From Sorghum bicolor (taxonomy: Eukaryota; Streptophyta; Magnoliopsida; Poales; Poaceae), in NCBI RefSeq assembly GCF_000003195.3, contig NC_012873.2:16109202-16173201 (forward strand): a stretch of DNA of 64,000 bases, written 5' to 3'. Made by a program: the position numbers and the translations under genes. Positions 10,920-22,539 of the stretch are shown here, in pieces (position 1 is the first letter of the stretch; every line of letters starts with the position of its first letter). The notes under the pieces are model-generated. The model saw nothing but the letters and a program-made list of their open reading frames with translations, made no database searches and was not told the DNA's origin.

Positions 10920-13900
10920 TTATAAACCTCCAGCTCTAGGCAAATCGCCGGAGACTAAATCGTTTACAAAGCTTGGTGCCTGGCACCAGAACGCATGCCC
11001 TCCATCAGGAAAGGCAGCTACACCATAGTTGGCTATTGAGTCGGCCACCCTATTACATGATCTTGGACAGATAGAGATTGAAACAGAAACAAAGTTTCTA
11101 TTCATAGCTAAACGAATCTGCCTAAATAAAGCTCCTTCTGGACCACCATCCATCAGCCTAGTTGTCAAAGCCTTATATAGATTTGATGCATCTGTCTCCA
11201 CAATTATCCTTGTCATTCCCAGGTGTTCTGCTCTTTCCAAGCCATATAGAGCTGCCCTCTGTTGATATTGCCGGCTCCGGTATCCAACACATCCCCTGTG
11301 TTATTTCTCACTACACAGCCCCAGCCACCCCTTCTTGTTAGAGCTGAGAACGCTGCATCCACGTTCAACTTGTATTGCTCCCCTGCTGGCGGCTTCCATT
11401 TCTGAGACCGATCTCTCTGTTTTGCAGGTCTTTTCAGTTTTGCAAACTCCTCTAGGTGATAATGTTCTGAACTGCTGACCTCCCCAGCACTTTGCACTCT
11501 TTCCCCCGCGTTCGCCTTATTTCTCGCTGTCCACCATCTCCACATCCACACTACAATTTTTAACTGTTGATCAGCCTGCATTTTCCAGATTTTTTCGGCC
11601 ATTTCCTTCCCTGACCTACATTGTACTAGGCAGCAGCGGGCATTCTCCATTTGGAGTTCTCGCCAACATTCTTGAGCTTTTTTGCATTTGAAGAACACGT
11701 GTCCACAGTCTTCATCCAATCTTCTACACATCGGGCATAAAGTTTCGGTCTTGACTTTCCTTCTTTTCAGATTATTCCGCACCGGTAGGCTGTTATGAAT
11801 CAAACGCCATAGGAACATTTGTACCTTATTGGGTAGCCGCATCTGCCAAATTTTGCGCCATGGGAATTGGACATCAGCTGTCCCGCTCCCGGACGATGCC
11901 TCAGTAGTCCTTCCAGCCTTGCTATCCCTGTCCTGTACCTCAATTTTGTATGCTGATTTCACAGAAAACATCCCCTTTGAATCAAAATGCCAAGCTGGCC
12001 AATCCGGTGTTTCAATCCCAACTGGGATCGCCAAAATTGTTTCTGCATCTTCCTCCCAAAAAGTGTCTCGGACCAGCTGTTCATCCCAGCCCCCAATTAT
12101 TGGATCCATCAATTCCTCCACCCTTGTTAGCAAGGAAGTCCCTCTTGGAGTTGCTGGGCGACGTGTTTCCCCACGGGGTATCCATGGGTCAGCCCAGATT
12201 TTGATGTTGCTTCCATCCCCGACTCACCAAATCAGCCCCTTCTTCATCAGCTCCACACCCTGTAGGATACTTCTCCAGGAATATGAGATGCCTTCCTTTG
12301 CTTGACACTATAAGATGCTGGTTCTAGGGAAGTATTTGGCTTTAAGCACCTTGCCACAGAGGCTATCTGGGTTGGTCAGTAGCCTCCACGCTTGTCTAGC
12401 CAGCATCGCTAGGTTGAACAGGTGCAAATCTCTAAATCCTAGACCCCCCTTCTTTTTTGATCTTGTCAGCTTTTCCCAACTAAGCCAGTGAATCTTATGT
12501 TTCTTGTCTTGTTGACTCCACCAGTACCTGCTCACCATCGCACTCAGCTCATCACATAGTGTTTTCGTTATGTCAAAACATGACATAGCATATGTGGGAA
12601 TGGCTTGGGCCACCGCTTTCACCAAAATTTCCTTGTTGGCCTTCGAAAGCATCTTCTCTTGCCACCCTTGCACCCTACACCATATCTTCTGCTTTATGTA
12701 TGCAAATGTCTTCTTTTTTGAAACCCCAATAGACACCGGTAGCCCTAGGTACCTCTCACCCCATCTCTCCTGTGAAATTGACAGGGCAGCTTTCATTTGA
12801 TCCCTCACTGTTCTTGCTGTATTTGGGCTGAACAGGACTGAAGATTTGTCCTTGTTGATCATTTGTCCAGACGCCCTCTCGTATACATCCAACACTCTCT
12901 TTAGCTCCGTCGCTTCCACGTCTCTTGCACGCATCAGGATCAGTGAATCATCCGCAAAAAACAAGTGGTTAACACTTGGTGCAGCCCGACAAACCTTTAT
13001 ACCCACAATTTTCCAATCCCTTTCTGCTCTCTGAAGCATCGCTGACAGCCCTTCAGCACAAATGATGAAGAGGTAGGGAGACAAGGGATCTCCCTGGCGG
13101 AGTCCCCGCTGTGGTGTGATCATCTCCGTGCAGTCCCCATTGACTTTGATTCGGAAATTCACCGTTGACACACATCTCATAATCAAATCCACCCATTGCC
13201 TTGCAAAGCCCATCTTGATCATCATGCTATGCAGAAAACCCCACTCAACGTGGTCACAGGCCTTGCTCATATCGAGTTTTATTGCTGCTGCCCCTTTAGC
13301 CCCACTCCTCTTGTTTTTCAGGTAGTGCGTCAACTCATATGCTAGAAGGACATTGTCAGTTATCAGACGGCTAGGTACGAAGGCACTCTGTGATGGTGAG
13401 ATCACCTTGGGCAGCACCAGTTTTAAACGGTTGGCAATCACTTTGGAAATCAGTTTGTACAGCACAGTACATAGACTTATTGGCCTAAAATCTTTTATCC
13501 TTTCTGGCTTGTCCTTCTTTGGGATGAGGACTATAAGTGTGTCATTCCATCCAACTGGCATTTCCCCTCCATTTAGCACCCCTAGGACTTCCAACTTCAC
13601 TCGGTCCCCAATCAGTCCCCTAAAGCGCTTGTAAAAAACGGAAGGGATGCCATCAACACTAGGCGCTTTCAGGTCACCGATATTCTCCAATGCCTTCCAC
13701 ACCTCCTCTCCTGAGTAGGGGGCCTGTAGGATGTCGTTCATTTCCCTTGTTACACACTGTTGTACACACCTGGTTACTTCTTCAACATCTCCTTCTATTT
13801 GTGTAAGGAACAATTCTTGGTACTGCACAGCAATGTACGTTTTCAGCCTATCACCCTCCACCACCCTGCCCCCATCATCGACTAAACTCTTGATCCCGTT

Positions 13901-15023
13901 CTTCCGTCTCCTCTCTAAAGCAAAAGCATGAAAAAACTTGGTGTTTCGATCACCATTCAACAGCCATGAATTATGGGCTTGCTGCTCCCAGAAAATGTGT
14001 AGTTGATCCTCCAGCCTTTCTAGTTTGAAACGTAGGAGATGCTCGCGGTTCACAGCATCTTGGGAAATCCCCCACCTCATGCACCTCTCCAACTCCCTCT
14101 TAGCTTTTTTCACTCTCTTCTCCAGTTCCCCCAGAACCACCCGGTCCCACTCCCACAGCTCACCTAACACTCGACCTTGCAGCTCCAAAAGAGTGGCGGT
14201 GCGCTCATGCAGTGCCGCATCCCAGGCCTCCTCCACTTTAGCCGCACAACCCTCCTCCTCCAACCATCGGGCTTCAAAATTCCTCAGAACATCCCGAGAG
14301 CTCTCCCACCTCCGAATCTCCCTCTCCCCCATCTCCACAATCACCGGCCTATGATCTGAGTGTCTTGGATCACCGTTGATAACGCGGACTAGAGGGAATT
14401 TGCATCTCCATGCCGTGTTAGCAAGGGCCCGATCCAGGCGCTCTCTTGTATAGCTTCCCACATTGTGGTGGTTGTTTCGCCAAGTGAACACATCCCCCAC
14501 AAATCCCAGATCATGGAGGTCACAGTCCTCCAGAGCCCTCCTAAACTTCTCCATTGCTGCCTCTGATTTTGGCAGCCCCTTCCTTTTCATTAGCAAAAAG
14601 GACTTCGTTGAAATCACCAGCACACACCCAAGGTAGGGATAGAGCAGCATGCAGTGATCTGAGCGTGTCTCATGTCTTCTCCTTCTCATCACTCTTCGAT
14701 TCCCCATACACCCCAGAAAACCTCCACACAAAAAGATCCTCCTCCTTTATTACCATGTCTATATGGTATTTAGACATGCTCTTGACCGTGAGGTCAATAT
14801 CCTTCCTCCGAAAAACAGCGAGACCCCCGCTCGCCCCTACACTATCCTTCACCACCATGTTTGTCAAACCCAGCCTCCACCTTAGCCAATCCAGCCACTT
14901 CCCATCATGCTTTGTTTCTGATAGGAACAAAATATCAGGGGCTTCCTCCTTCTGGAGATCCAGAAGGCCACGAATTGCCGGGCCATTCCCCAATCCCCGG
15001 CAATTCCAAGCTATAATCCTCAT
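10920..15023 (-). pseudogene. LINE ORF2: endonuclease, reverse transcriptase, RNase H
   Basis: Translation starts at MRIIAWNCRGLGNG, the first motif of the AP-endonuclease domain (also [20 protein letters not shown]), which nicks target DNA. The reverse transcriptase follows, with [35 protein letters not shown] and the catalytic HLFFADD. Then come a zinc-binding region (CPMCRRLDEDCGHVFFKC) and an RNase H-like domain (KLNVDAAF; ETDASNLYKAL). Damage: stop TGA at 14670-14672 where Trp is usual, frameshift near 14575, TAG at 12308-12310, TGA at 12224-12226, frameshift near 11255. All domains are still recognisable, which suggests moderate age. Confidence 0.93.
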
Positions 15024-15295
15024 TTGGCTGGGTAGGGCTGATCCATCCTTTTCTTGCTCTCCCATCCCTACGTGCCCCACTCCCTTCCTTTTTTTGTGAT
15101 CTAGGTCCCCCTCTACCTCCTCCGACCCTTGGTGCCTTTTTTCTCGGTCTCCATAAGCTTTAGTCCACCATGCTCACTTGGAGCCCGCTGCAAGCGGTGA
15201 AACGAACCAGGCTTCCTTCCCCCTCCGCCAACCTCATCTGCAGTCCAGCCCCCAACCTCAGCCACCGTCGGAATTTGCTCCCCCAACTCCTTCCC

Positions 15296-16618
15296 CTAGT
15301 CCCCAACTGCCTCCAGCGAACTCCCCTTAATAGCCTCCACCGCTCCAACCACCCCTTCATCCACCTCCATATCTTTTCCACCCTCCAAACACCCTCCTCC
15401 CGCCGCCACCACCACCACCTCAGCCCCATCGCCACCTTGTGTCTGCCCATGACCAGGGGACCGTTCCCCACCATTATCCACCAGCTGTGCAACACCAGCC
15501 CCATCTAGACTTCCTTCCTCTATTACCTGCCCCTTTTCTATGGTAGCTTCGAGATCAGCCCCGACCATCGTCTCTACAAAGGACAGGCACTTGGCTGTCC
15601 CTCGACTCCCCACAGGGACAAAAACTGCCCCTTTTACTGGACTGGTGCCATCATCTTTTAGCTTAGGATCGATATCTGCGCTCGTTTTAAGGGACGATGA
15701 TTGCAGCCTGCCTTGGTCAAGGACTAAGCTAGTCTTGCTATTCTCCTTGCTCCTCCCCACCTTGCCGCTTCCTGAATTCCTCCCTTCGGACCATTTATTC
15801 CTCTGGTCACCTTGCCCCTTCCAGCGAGAAGGGGTTACCCTCATCCACTCCCCAAACTGCCTACAGCCAGCCTCTAACTCCACACACGAATCACACTCCT
15901 TCTCCACATGGCCAAGACACCCACAGCTGTAGCAAAAATTTGGGATGAATTCGTACTTGATTGGGCACCAACAGTCCTCCTCCCCATCTTCTCCCTCCAC
16001 CAGAATGCCTCTCCTCAGCGGCTTACGGATATCAATTTTCACTTTTATCCTCAGAAAACCCGCTACTGCTGTACTCCTCTGTAACGATCTCCAGGGCTCT
16101 TCCAATTTGATTCCCCAATAGCAAGCCATTCGTGGAATCCATCAACCCAAGCGGGAGATCGAAGACCCTAACCCATACCGGGATGTAAGAGAATTCGATG
16201 TCCTTCAATCTCTTGCTCTTGTCAAACTCGGTCACCACTAGCAGATCCCCTCCGAACTCCCAGGGCCCCTCCATGATAGCTCTCCTCTTACCCCCTGCTT
16301 GCTGGAATGTGAAGAGGAAAAGATTTTGTCCCAGATCCTTGCAACGTATCCCATGCCCCGAGCACCAGATTTTCCCCAGAGTTTGCGTGAGCCCTTCCTC
16401 AAACCCCGCCTTGCTCGCGAACAACTTCCCCACAGCCTGCGATGCCTGCTCCCTCTCGCCCCCTCCGCGCGCCTAGCACCCTTCACCTTGCTGAGCTCCT
16501 CCTCCGAAAGCTTCAACCCCTTCAGAAAACCCTCCAAACTCTCACTTCCACCAGAGCTACGCTTCCCCTTCCCTCCCCAACTCCTCCCGCCACCATTGCT
16601 GCCACCAAGCTTGCTCAT
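15296..16618 (-). pseudogene. LINE ORF1 (DUF4283 / zinc knuckle, RNA-binding)
   Basis: ORF1 of plant L1 elements is a nucleic-acid chaperone that coats the element RNA. The start is placed at MSKLGGSNGGG, followed by a Ser/Gly-rich leader and a DUF4283-type region (GIRCKDLGQNLFLFTFQ, then IMEGPWEFGGDLLVV and PVWVRVFDLPLGLM). A CCHC zinc knuckle follows (C-YS-C-GCLG-H-VEKE-C), then a basic, low-complexity tail to the stop at 15296. The reading frame shifts near 16455 and returns near 16070, so at least two indels break it. ORF2 begins about 270 bases downstream, the usual bicistronic order. Confidence 0.85.
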
Positions 16619-16805
16619 CCCCTCCACCAGGCTGGCTTGACGAGCACAGGAGCTACGATTGGAAGGCTACTGAGCCGATTTGAGGTGGAAACCCGAGGAT
16701 TTTCCCCTCTGGAACGCTAGATCTAGTCTAGGTCTGGCACCTTCTCTAAGTCGCCACCGGGTCTCCGCGACCCATGGACTAGAGAAGTAACTGTGCTCTA
16801 TGCAC

Positions 16806-17053
16806 TTTTGAGTCCGCCTAGGAGAGGGGCGCGGGCATCGATGAGGAGAAAGAAGAGAGTAATAAGGATATTATAGATATTTTAGAGTTTTCATCTACCA
16901 TGAGGAGCTTTTTAACAAATGGGTCATCAAAACGCCTCCAGTTCCATAGGTAGAGTTATTCGTAAAGCTGAAGTCAAAAAAATGAAAAAAAGAGAAAAGC
17001 TTCACTAGTGAAGTGCTAAACGGGGGTCTTAGTTAATTTATCTCTGGTCACGT
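16806..17053. other. Gene-less spacer between LINE and chromovirus
   Basis: This is AT-rich unassigned sequence. It forms the left flank of the chromovirus LTR (5 bp before it: cacgt); the partner flank on the other side has been lost. Nothing else is recognised. Confidence 0.4.
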
Positions 17054-19825
17054 TGTCACACCCATATTTTAAGAACAAAATAGGATGCATAAAAGACTCA
17101 TATGTGCCCCAGAAATAGTCGCACACATAAGTAGACAAACCTGAAATGTACTAGACAAATCTGAAATGTACTATTGCAGTGTTTATTACATAACGGAATA
17201 ATAATAAAGCATATAGTCTTGTAGAAAAAAATGATAATAAGATTAAACAACGCTCTCGACGGAAGCACCACACAGGGACACTGTTGACTGGTTGACTCCA
17301 AGCCTAATACTCATAGCGATAGTCCTCATTCCAATCATCATCATTAGCATAACCTGGTGTGTTGCAAAATTGCAAGAGTGAGCACATATCGTACTCAACA
17401 AGTATAACCAGGGGTTCATGATGCTCAAATAGCTGACACTGGTTTGACTGCATTTAGCTTTTAATAGTGGATAGCATGTTCACAATTAAATAGCAAATAT
17501 CAAGGTAGCATAAATAATCCGATAATCACATGATCAAGTGTAAGCATAATTAACTCTTAGCATAAACGATAATCAAATGAACATAACAACTTAACAAGCT
17601 CATCATTGTTGGTGCAAGAACCCCCAAGGCCGCTCTTAACTGTGAGCACGGCTAGTATACCAGTTTTTAACACTCTGCAGAGGTTGTACATCTTTACCCA
17701 TGAGTCATGATTTACCCTTTCGCCCGAGGTAGCTAATCTCTTAACCCCCTTCCAAGGGAGGTCGGCAGGGATCACTATGAAGCCATTCAAAAGTTCATCT
17801 AACATGTTAGGGCCGCAATGTTTCCTTCATGAGCAGATAAAGATACCCCCTTCCGAATAGCACAATGACGCGCAGCCTATACACATAGGGACAGGAGCTC
17901 GCACTGTACCCATGTCGGTTCAGCCCCTCTAGCGCCCTTTCAGGTAACCTCTAACAAGCTAGAAAATGTCTTCATATTGAGCTAAAGCCAGAGCCATTAT
18001 AGCCCTCATGGTTGCACTGTTGTCCTGGTGATCACTTACAGACAAGATCTCATATAGTTATTTGTCATCCTTTTATGTTCGTTGCATAGCTATTAATCAT
18101 CTTAAAAGATCATGGATTATATCAAGCACTAGCACATCTCCACCAAATGCATATCAAGTAGGTAGCAAGGAATCCAGGTAACAATCATCTATGATTTTGC
18201 TAAGGTCGACAAGGTGAAAGCATGCATATGATATATATGTGTATTTATAAGTGAATAGGTAACAAGGATGATCCCAAGTTATACTTGCCTTGATCAAAGC
18301 TCTCCTGAGCCTGTTGGTCTTCAAAGGCTTGGTCTTGATCACCAACATAAGGCTCACTGTCTATTCCCAAACATCAATCAACAACACGCAATCCAATGTA
18401 GACAATCATACACAAAGCAAACAAGCTATAATTAGAACATTACACCAACAGTGAGAAATTAAGGATAAAGTTTATAAAAAAATAATCTACGTAGCGCTAC
18501 GATCACACAAACGTAAAGTTCATGAAAATCGGAATTAAAACGTAGAAGTTATGAATTTTCCAAGATTTCCTATAGATAAATAATTAATTAAATGCTACTG
18601 CAAAATTAAAAAGTTTCAAAACAGTGATTTAATACCTATATCATGTAGAGCTCGTAAATAGAAATCTAACGAAATTTGAATGGACTAAAACAGAGTTAAA
18701 ACGAATATTTTATAAGCAAAACAAATTCAATCGCAAAACTGTAAATAGCAGAAAACGTATTTTGAACTCAGCCGGCTAGAATACGTTTTCTTCATTTGGA
18801 AAGCGTAAAAACCGTAAATGCGCCAAGGACCGCGGGTCGATTCTCAAATTTTCCAGGGTCTCTTAAAGAAAAATCCCCTCGAAGGGGTATCTTTGTTTCT
18901 GGGCCGTTGATCCTGATCTGGACGGTCACGAATCGCTCCTAGGAAGGCAACGGCGGCCCGGCCGGCCGGCTCCCTGCTCCGGCGCGGTGACGCCATTGAT
19001 GCCGCCCTAGAGCTCACCGGCGACGGTCGATCTCGGGGTTCCAAGCCTGTCAAGACGAAAGAAATACATCAAGAGATGGAGGAGGACTTCGCGAACTCAC
19101 CCCGACGTTTTTCTTGAGCCGGGAGGGTGCGAGGGTGGCTTGGTGCTCGGCGTGGCGGAGGATATCTCCGGCGAGATCCGAAACTCGCGGTATATGGGGC
19201 TAGGACTCGGTTTGGATGGCTTGGACGCAGAAAAGGGAGCTGCGGGGTGGGGAAGAGCTTTATAGGACTCGTTTTGACCCCTTTGGCATGGGAAATCCCG
19301 TCGATTCCGGGATTGATTCGGCCGGGGAAGAGTCCATCTCAGTGACGGCTGGAGGAAGGGGAAAGGGGCGCGGTTGACGAGTGAGCCCTAGCCGTCAGCG
19401 GCCAAGGAGAGGGAAAGGGGAGGGAGGCATGCGGCTGCGCCAGAGTTGGGCCGCGGCTGCCGACTGCGCGCAGGAGGACTGGGCCGCGGGGAAGGGGAGA
19501 AGGGACTGGGCCGAGCTGCCTACTGCTGCGCTGGCTGAGGCCTTTTCTTTTTTTTTTTCTTTTTGTCTTTCTTTCCTATTTTATTTTCCAAAGCCTTTTC
19601 CAAAAAGAATTTTGAACACAAGTAAAATAAAATAAAATCAGAAGTAACAGCATAAAATAGCTATGCTCCAGCTTGAATGCAAAAAATCAAGTTTACTAAA
19701 CTTATGATGAATTTTAATTTCCAACAAAAAATTATTTATTTACTACATTTAAATGCTCACAAAAAAATACTTAATTAAATAAAATTAATTCCTATTAATT
19801 AAAAAGCAAATTTTTGGGTGTTACA
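17054..19825 (-). repeat. Chromovirus 3' LTR (complete, 2.77 kb)
   Basis: Read on the minus strand it begins TGTAACACCC and ends GGGTGTGACA, a proper TG...CA LTR. Its 17054-18537 part matches the 5' LTR copy at 24350-25818 almost throughout. A 22-bp tandem duplication near 17145-17177 is absent from the 5' copy. Bases 18830-19545 are GC-rich and include the promoter. Confidence 0.92.
19257..19265 (-). promoter_or_regulatory. TATA box of chromovirus LTR
   Basis: On the minus strand the sequence reads CCTATAAAGCTC, in a GC-rich context about 560 bp inside the LTR start. This suits an LTR core promoter that would drive gag. No start-site evidence is available. Confidence 0.55.
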
Positions 19826-19841
19826 AATTCTACCCCCTTAA
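19826..19841 (-). other. Chromovirus polypurine tract
   Basis: Directly upstream of the 3' LTR, the minus strand reads AAGGGGGTAGAATT and is followed at once by TGTAACACCC. This is the plus-strand primer site for reverse transcription. Confidence 0.8.
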
Positions 19842-19961
19842 AAGAATCTCGTCCTCGAGATTGAGCAGTCTATAAACAAACCACTATGGATACGACCCTC
19901 TCCAATCATCCTCTTTTCTCCAAGTTGCTTCTGCGTCTGAATACTGATTCCATTGCACTAG
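19836..19961 (-). pseudogene. Chromodomain tail of deleted pol
   Basis: A minus-strand frame reads LVQWNQYSDAEATWRKEDDW, then YP and WFVYRLLNLEDEILLRG up to the polypurine tract, with one stop. VQWNQYS...EATW is the signature of the chromodomain at the C-terminus of chromoviral integrase, which targets insertion to chromatin. It follows directly on the first residues of RT, so about 1,000 codons of pol are missing. Confidence 0.8.
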
Positions 19962-22102
19962 GAAATTCAATGTCTCTAGTCAAGTAGCATACCTGGTAGC
20001 TTTTCTGAAAAATCACCTGGAAATTTATTAACTACACAGTCGTGAAAATCAACATCATCATCCAGCTGGTTCACTGTAGGTGTCGGTGGAGCCTGCACTG
20101 CTACATCCACACTGATTCTCTCTCCCTTAGGTGTTGTCACAACTACTACTTTCTCTTTGCACTTAATCTCCATAGTATATTTCTTTATCCAATCCAAACC
20201 CAAGATCACATCTATACCTGAAGTTCTCATAACCATAGGACTGACAGGGAAATCTACCGCCCTTAAAGAAAGACTTGCTGAGGGGCAACAATAAGAAATT
20301 GGTATATTCCGTCCCGGTGAGTTTACTAGCATATGAGTTTTCATGGCAACTAGTGGAATGCTATGAACTCTAACAAATGCTTGTGAGATAAATGTATGCG
20401 AAGCTCCAGAATCAAATAAAACTGTACCGGGGATAGAGTTGATACTAAACGTACCCATCATGATTTCTGGTCCCTCTTGTACTGTCTCTGCAGCCACATG
20501 GTTCACCTTCGCTCCATGAGATTTAGACTTTTGATTGTTGTTCTGCTGGTTGAACCTCTCCGGACAATCATATGACATATGACCTTCTTTCCCACTGCGA
20601 AAACACCTAGTAGGGGTATTGGGAGCACTTCTCTTCATAGAGGTGGCATTTGAATTTCCCAAGCGGGGAGTCTGCTGACCACTCTGTTGTTGATTAGGAT
20701 TACGCTGAGATTGTTGGTTGTGGTCCCACTGACCAACCGGTCCCTGGAACCTCTGTTGATCGCCCTGCTGGGGATTGAAACGTTGGCGGTTGTTGCCTCC
20801 AGAACCTTGTGCTAGCATCCTCCTCTTCTTGTCCTGACCTTTGCGCATGTTATCCAACACAATAGCACGATTCACCAGAGCCTGAAAGGTAGGATAAGTG
20901 TTTCCAGCCAGTTGCAACCTAAGTTCATAGTAAAGACCTTTCATGAATAGACGCTGCTTATCAGCATCTTCTCTGACTTCATTTGGGGCATAGCGGGCCA
21001 ACTGCTCAAACATGTCATGATACTCAGCCACGGTCATAGAACCCATCCTGAGAGATCTGAATTATTCCTGCTTGAGCTCCATCATTCCTTTATTGATATG
21101 TCGTGCTCTAAAGTCTCTGCAAAACTCCAACCAAGTGACAGGAGGAGCATTGTTGGGACAAGCAGCTTGATATGACTCCCACCAGGTCTGAACTGCTCCT
21201 TGAAGTTGTCCAGAAGCATACAACACCTTCTCCAAGTCATTGCACTATGCTATGTTTAGTTGTCTCTCTACAGCACGAAGCCAATCATCTACCTCCATAG
21301 GATCAGCTGAGTGTGTAAATACTAGAGGTCTTCCCTTCATAAACTCGCCACGCTTATCTCTCACATGAACAGGTGGTGGTGGTGGTGGAGGTTGTTGCTG
21401 TAGGTGCTGCATGAAAACGTCCATCATCTTATTCTGAGTGTGCATGAGCTCTTCCACAGTAATTGGATCATTGGCACCCATGTGAAAGCCCAAGTTTGGT
21501 TTTGGTAATTAATGACACCAAGTTGCTAATGCCTTTTGTTTAAGTGACTTGAGTTAGGCATAGCAACACATGTGATGAAGGAGCATGGTGGCATGGAAAG
21601 GTGGCCACACGATCACAAAGGGATGAAGCATGAAGTGGAGATCATGGTGATAGACGAGGAGCAAAATTATCAAGGCAAAGGTATAAACATAGGGTTTTAC
21701 TTTTGTCGGTCTAAGATGAGTAGAGAAGTGATTGACCGGGTTTAGGATAGATAGCCGACTATCAAGAGGGGAAATCACGGTCATCTCTCAAATCAAGTGC
21801 TACTAGGTCTACATCTTGAGCATATGCATTAGGATCTAGTAAAGTGCTAACTTAACTCCTTTGGTGAAAATGTTTGTGAAAAGCTAACACACATGCACTT
21901 TGGTGGTGGACACTTGTTAGTGTTAGCACATTTGCAAAGGAGGTGTTTTTCCTAGGGTTGAGAGGGGTGTGGGTTCCTCTCTCCCTCCCGCCGAGCTTGC
22001 GAGGCGGGGTTCGGCGCTTTTGAGAAAATTAAGTGTATATTTTCTATTGTGCCGGTGGGAATTTTGGAGAAGTCGCGGAAGTGTTTCTCAGTTGGAAACA
22101 CT

Positions 22103-22479
22103 CACCGGACGCTCAGTGCGGAGGCACCGGACGCTGGCCCGAGCGTCCGGTGTGCTGTCAGAGCTTGACTCTGCTAGGGTTGAGCACCGGACGGACTCTG
22201 GTAGCGTCCGGTGGTTAGCGTCCGGTGTGAGGGGTTTTTGCAACCCTCTCTGCGCACGAGTCCGGTGAGCACCGGACAGTCCGGTGCCCAGCGTCCGGTG
22301 AGGTCGCGAGTCTGACAAACTCTCTGCGCATGAGTCCGGTGTGGACTTGCAGAGCATCCGGTGTGTTGCAGGTAGCCGTTAGAAACTGACGCGCGAGATT
22401 CAAGATCGACACGTGGCCAACTCCAGTGCACCGGACACAGGGGGTCGAGCGTCCGGTGCTCACTTAGTAGCGTCTGGTG
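22103..22479. repeat. CACCGGACGC / GCGTCCGGTG repeat cluster
   Basis: About fifteen copies of the decamer or its core occur in both orientations within 380 bp of the solo LTR, directly upstream of its TATA box. Being CpG-rich and palindromic in arrangement, it may be a U3 enhancer array or a methylation-dense block. No binding factor is known to me. Confidence 0.85.
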
Positions 22480-22532
22480 CCCCCATTTTCAGCCCAGTGA
22501 AAACAGCCAACGGCTAGTTTCTTTGAGGGGCT

Positions 22533-22539
22533 TATAAAT
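22533..22539 (+). promoter_or_regulatory. TATA box of solo LTR
   Basis: TATAAAT lies in gggcttataaatagaaggt, about 55 bp after the last CCGG-rich repeat. It would be the LTR core promoter and would read into the chromovirus leader. Confidence 0.6.

Larger units (their letters stand above)
10895..16794 (-). mobile_element. L1-type LINE, full length but decayed
   Basis: This minus-strand non-LTR retrotransposon has ORF1 (16618 to 15296) and ORF2 (15023 to 10920), followed by a very short 3' UTR and an A-tail seen as eight T at 10896-10903. GCTCTGTGCAC at 10884-10894 and GCTCTATGCAC at 16795-16805 match at 10 of 11 bases and are the likely target-site duplication. The length of about 5.9 kb fits plant L1 elements. 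ORF1 and ORF2 carry several frameshifts and stops, so the copy cannot be autonomous. Confidence 0.92.

Noticed and set aside
14554..15099. 181-codon plus-strand frame
   Set aside because: It is antisense to the LINE endonuclease domain, which is clearly recognisable on the minus strand.
22103..22479. CRISPR-like array
   Set aside because: The repeats are short, in both orientations and irregularly spaced within a plant LTR.
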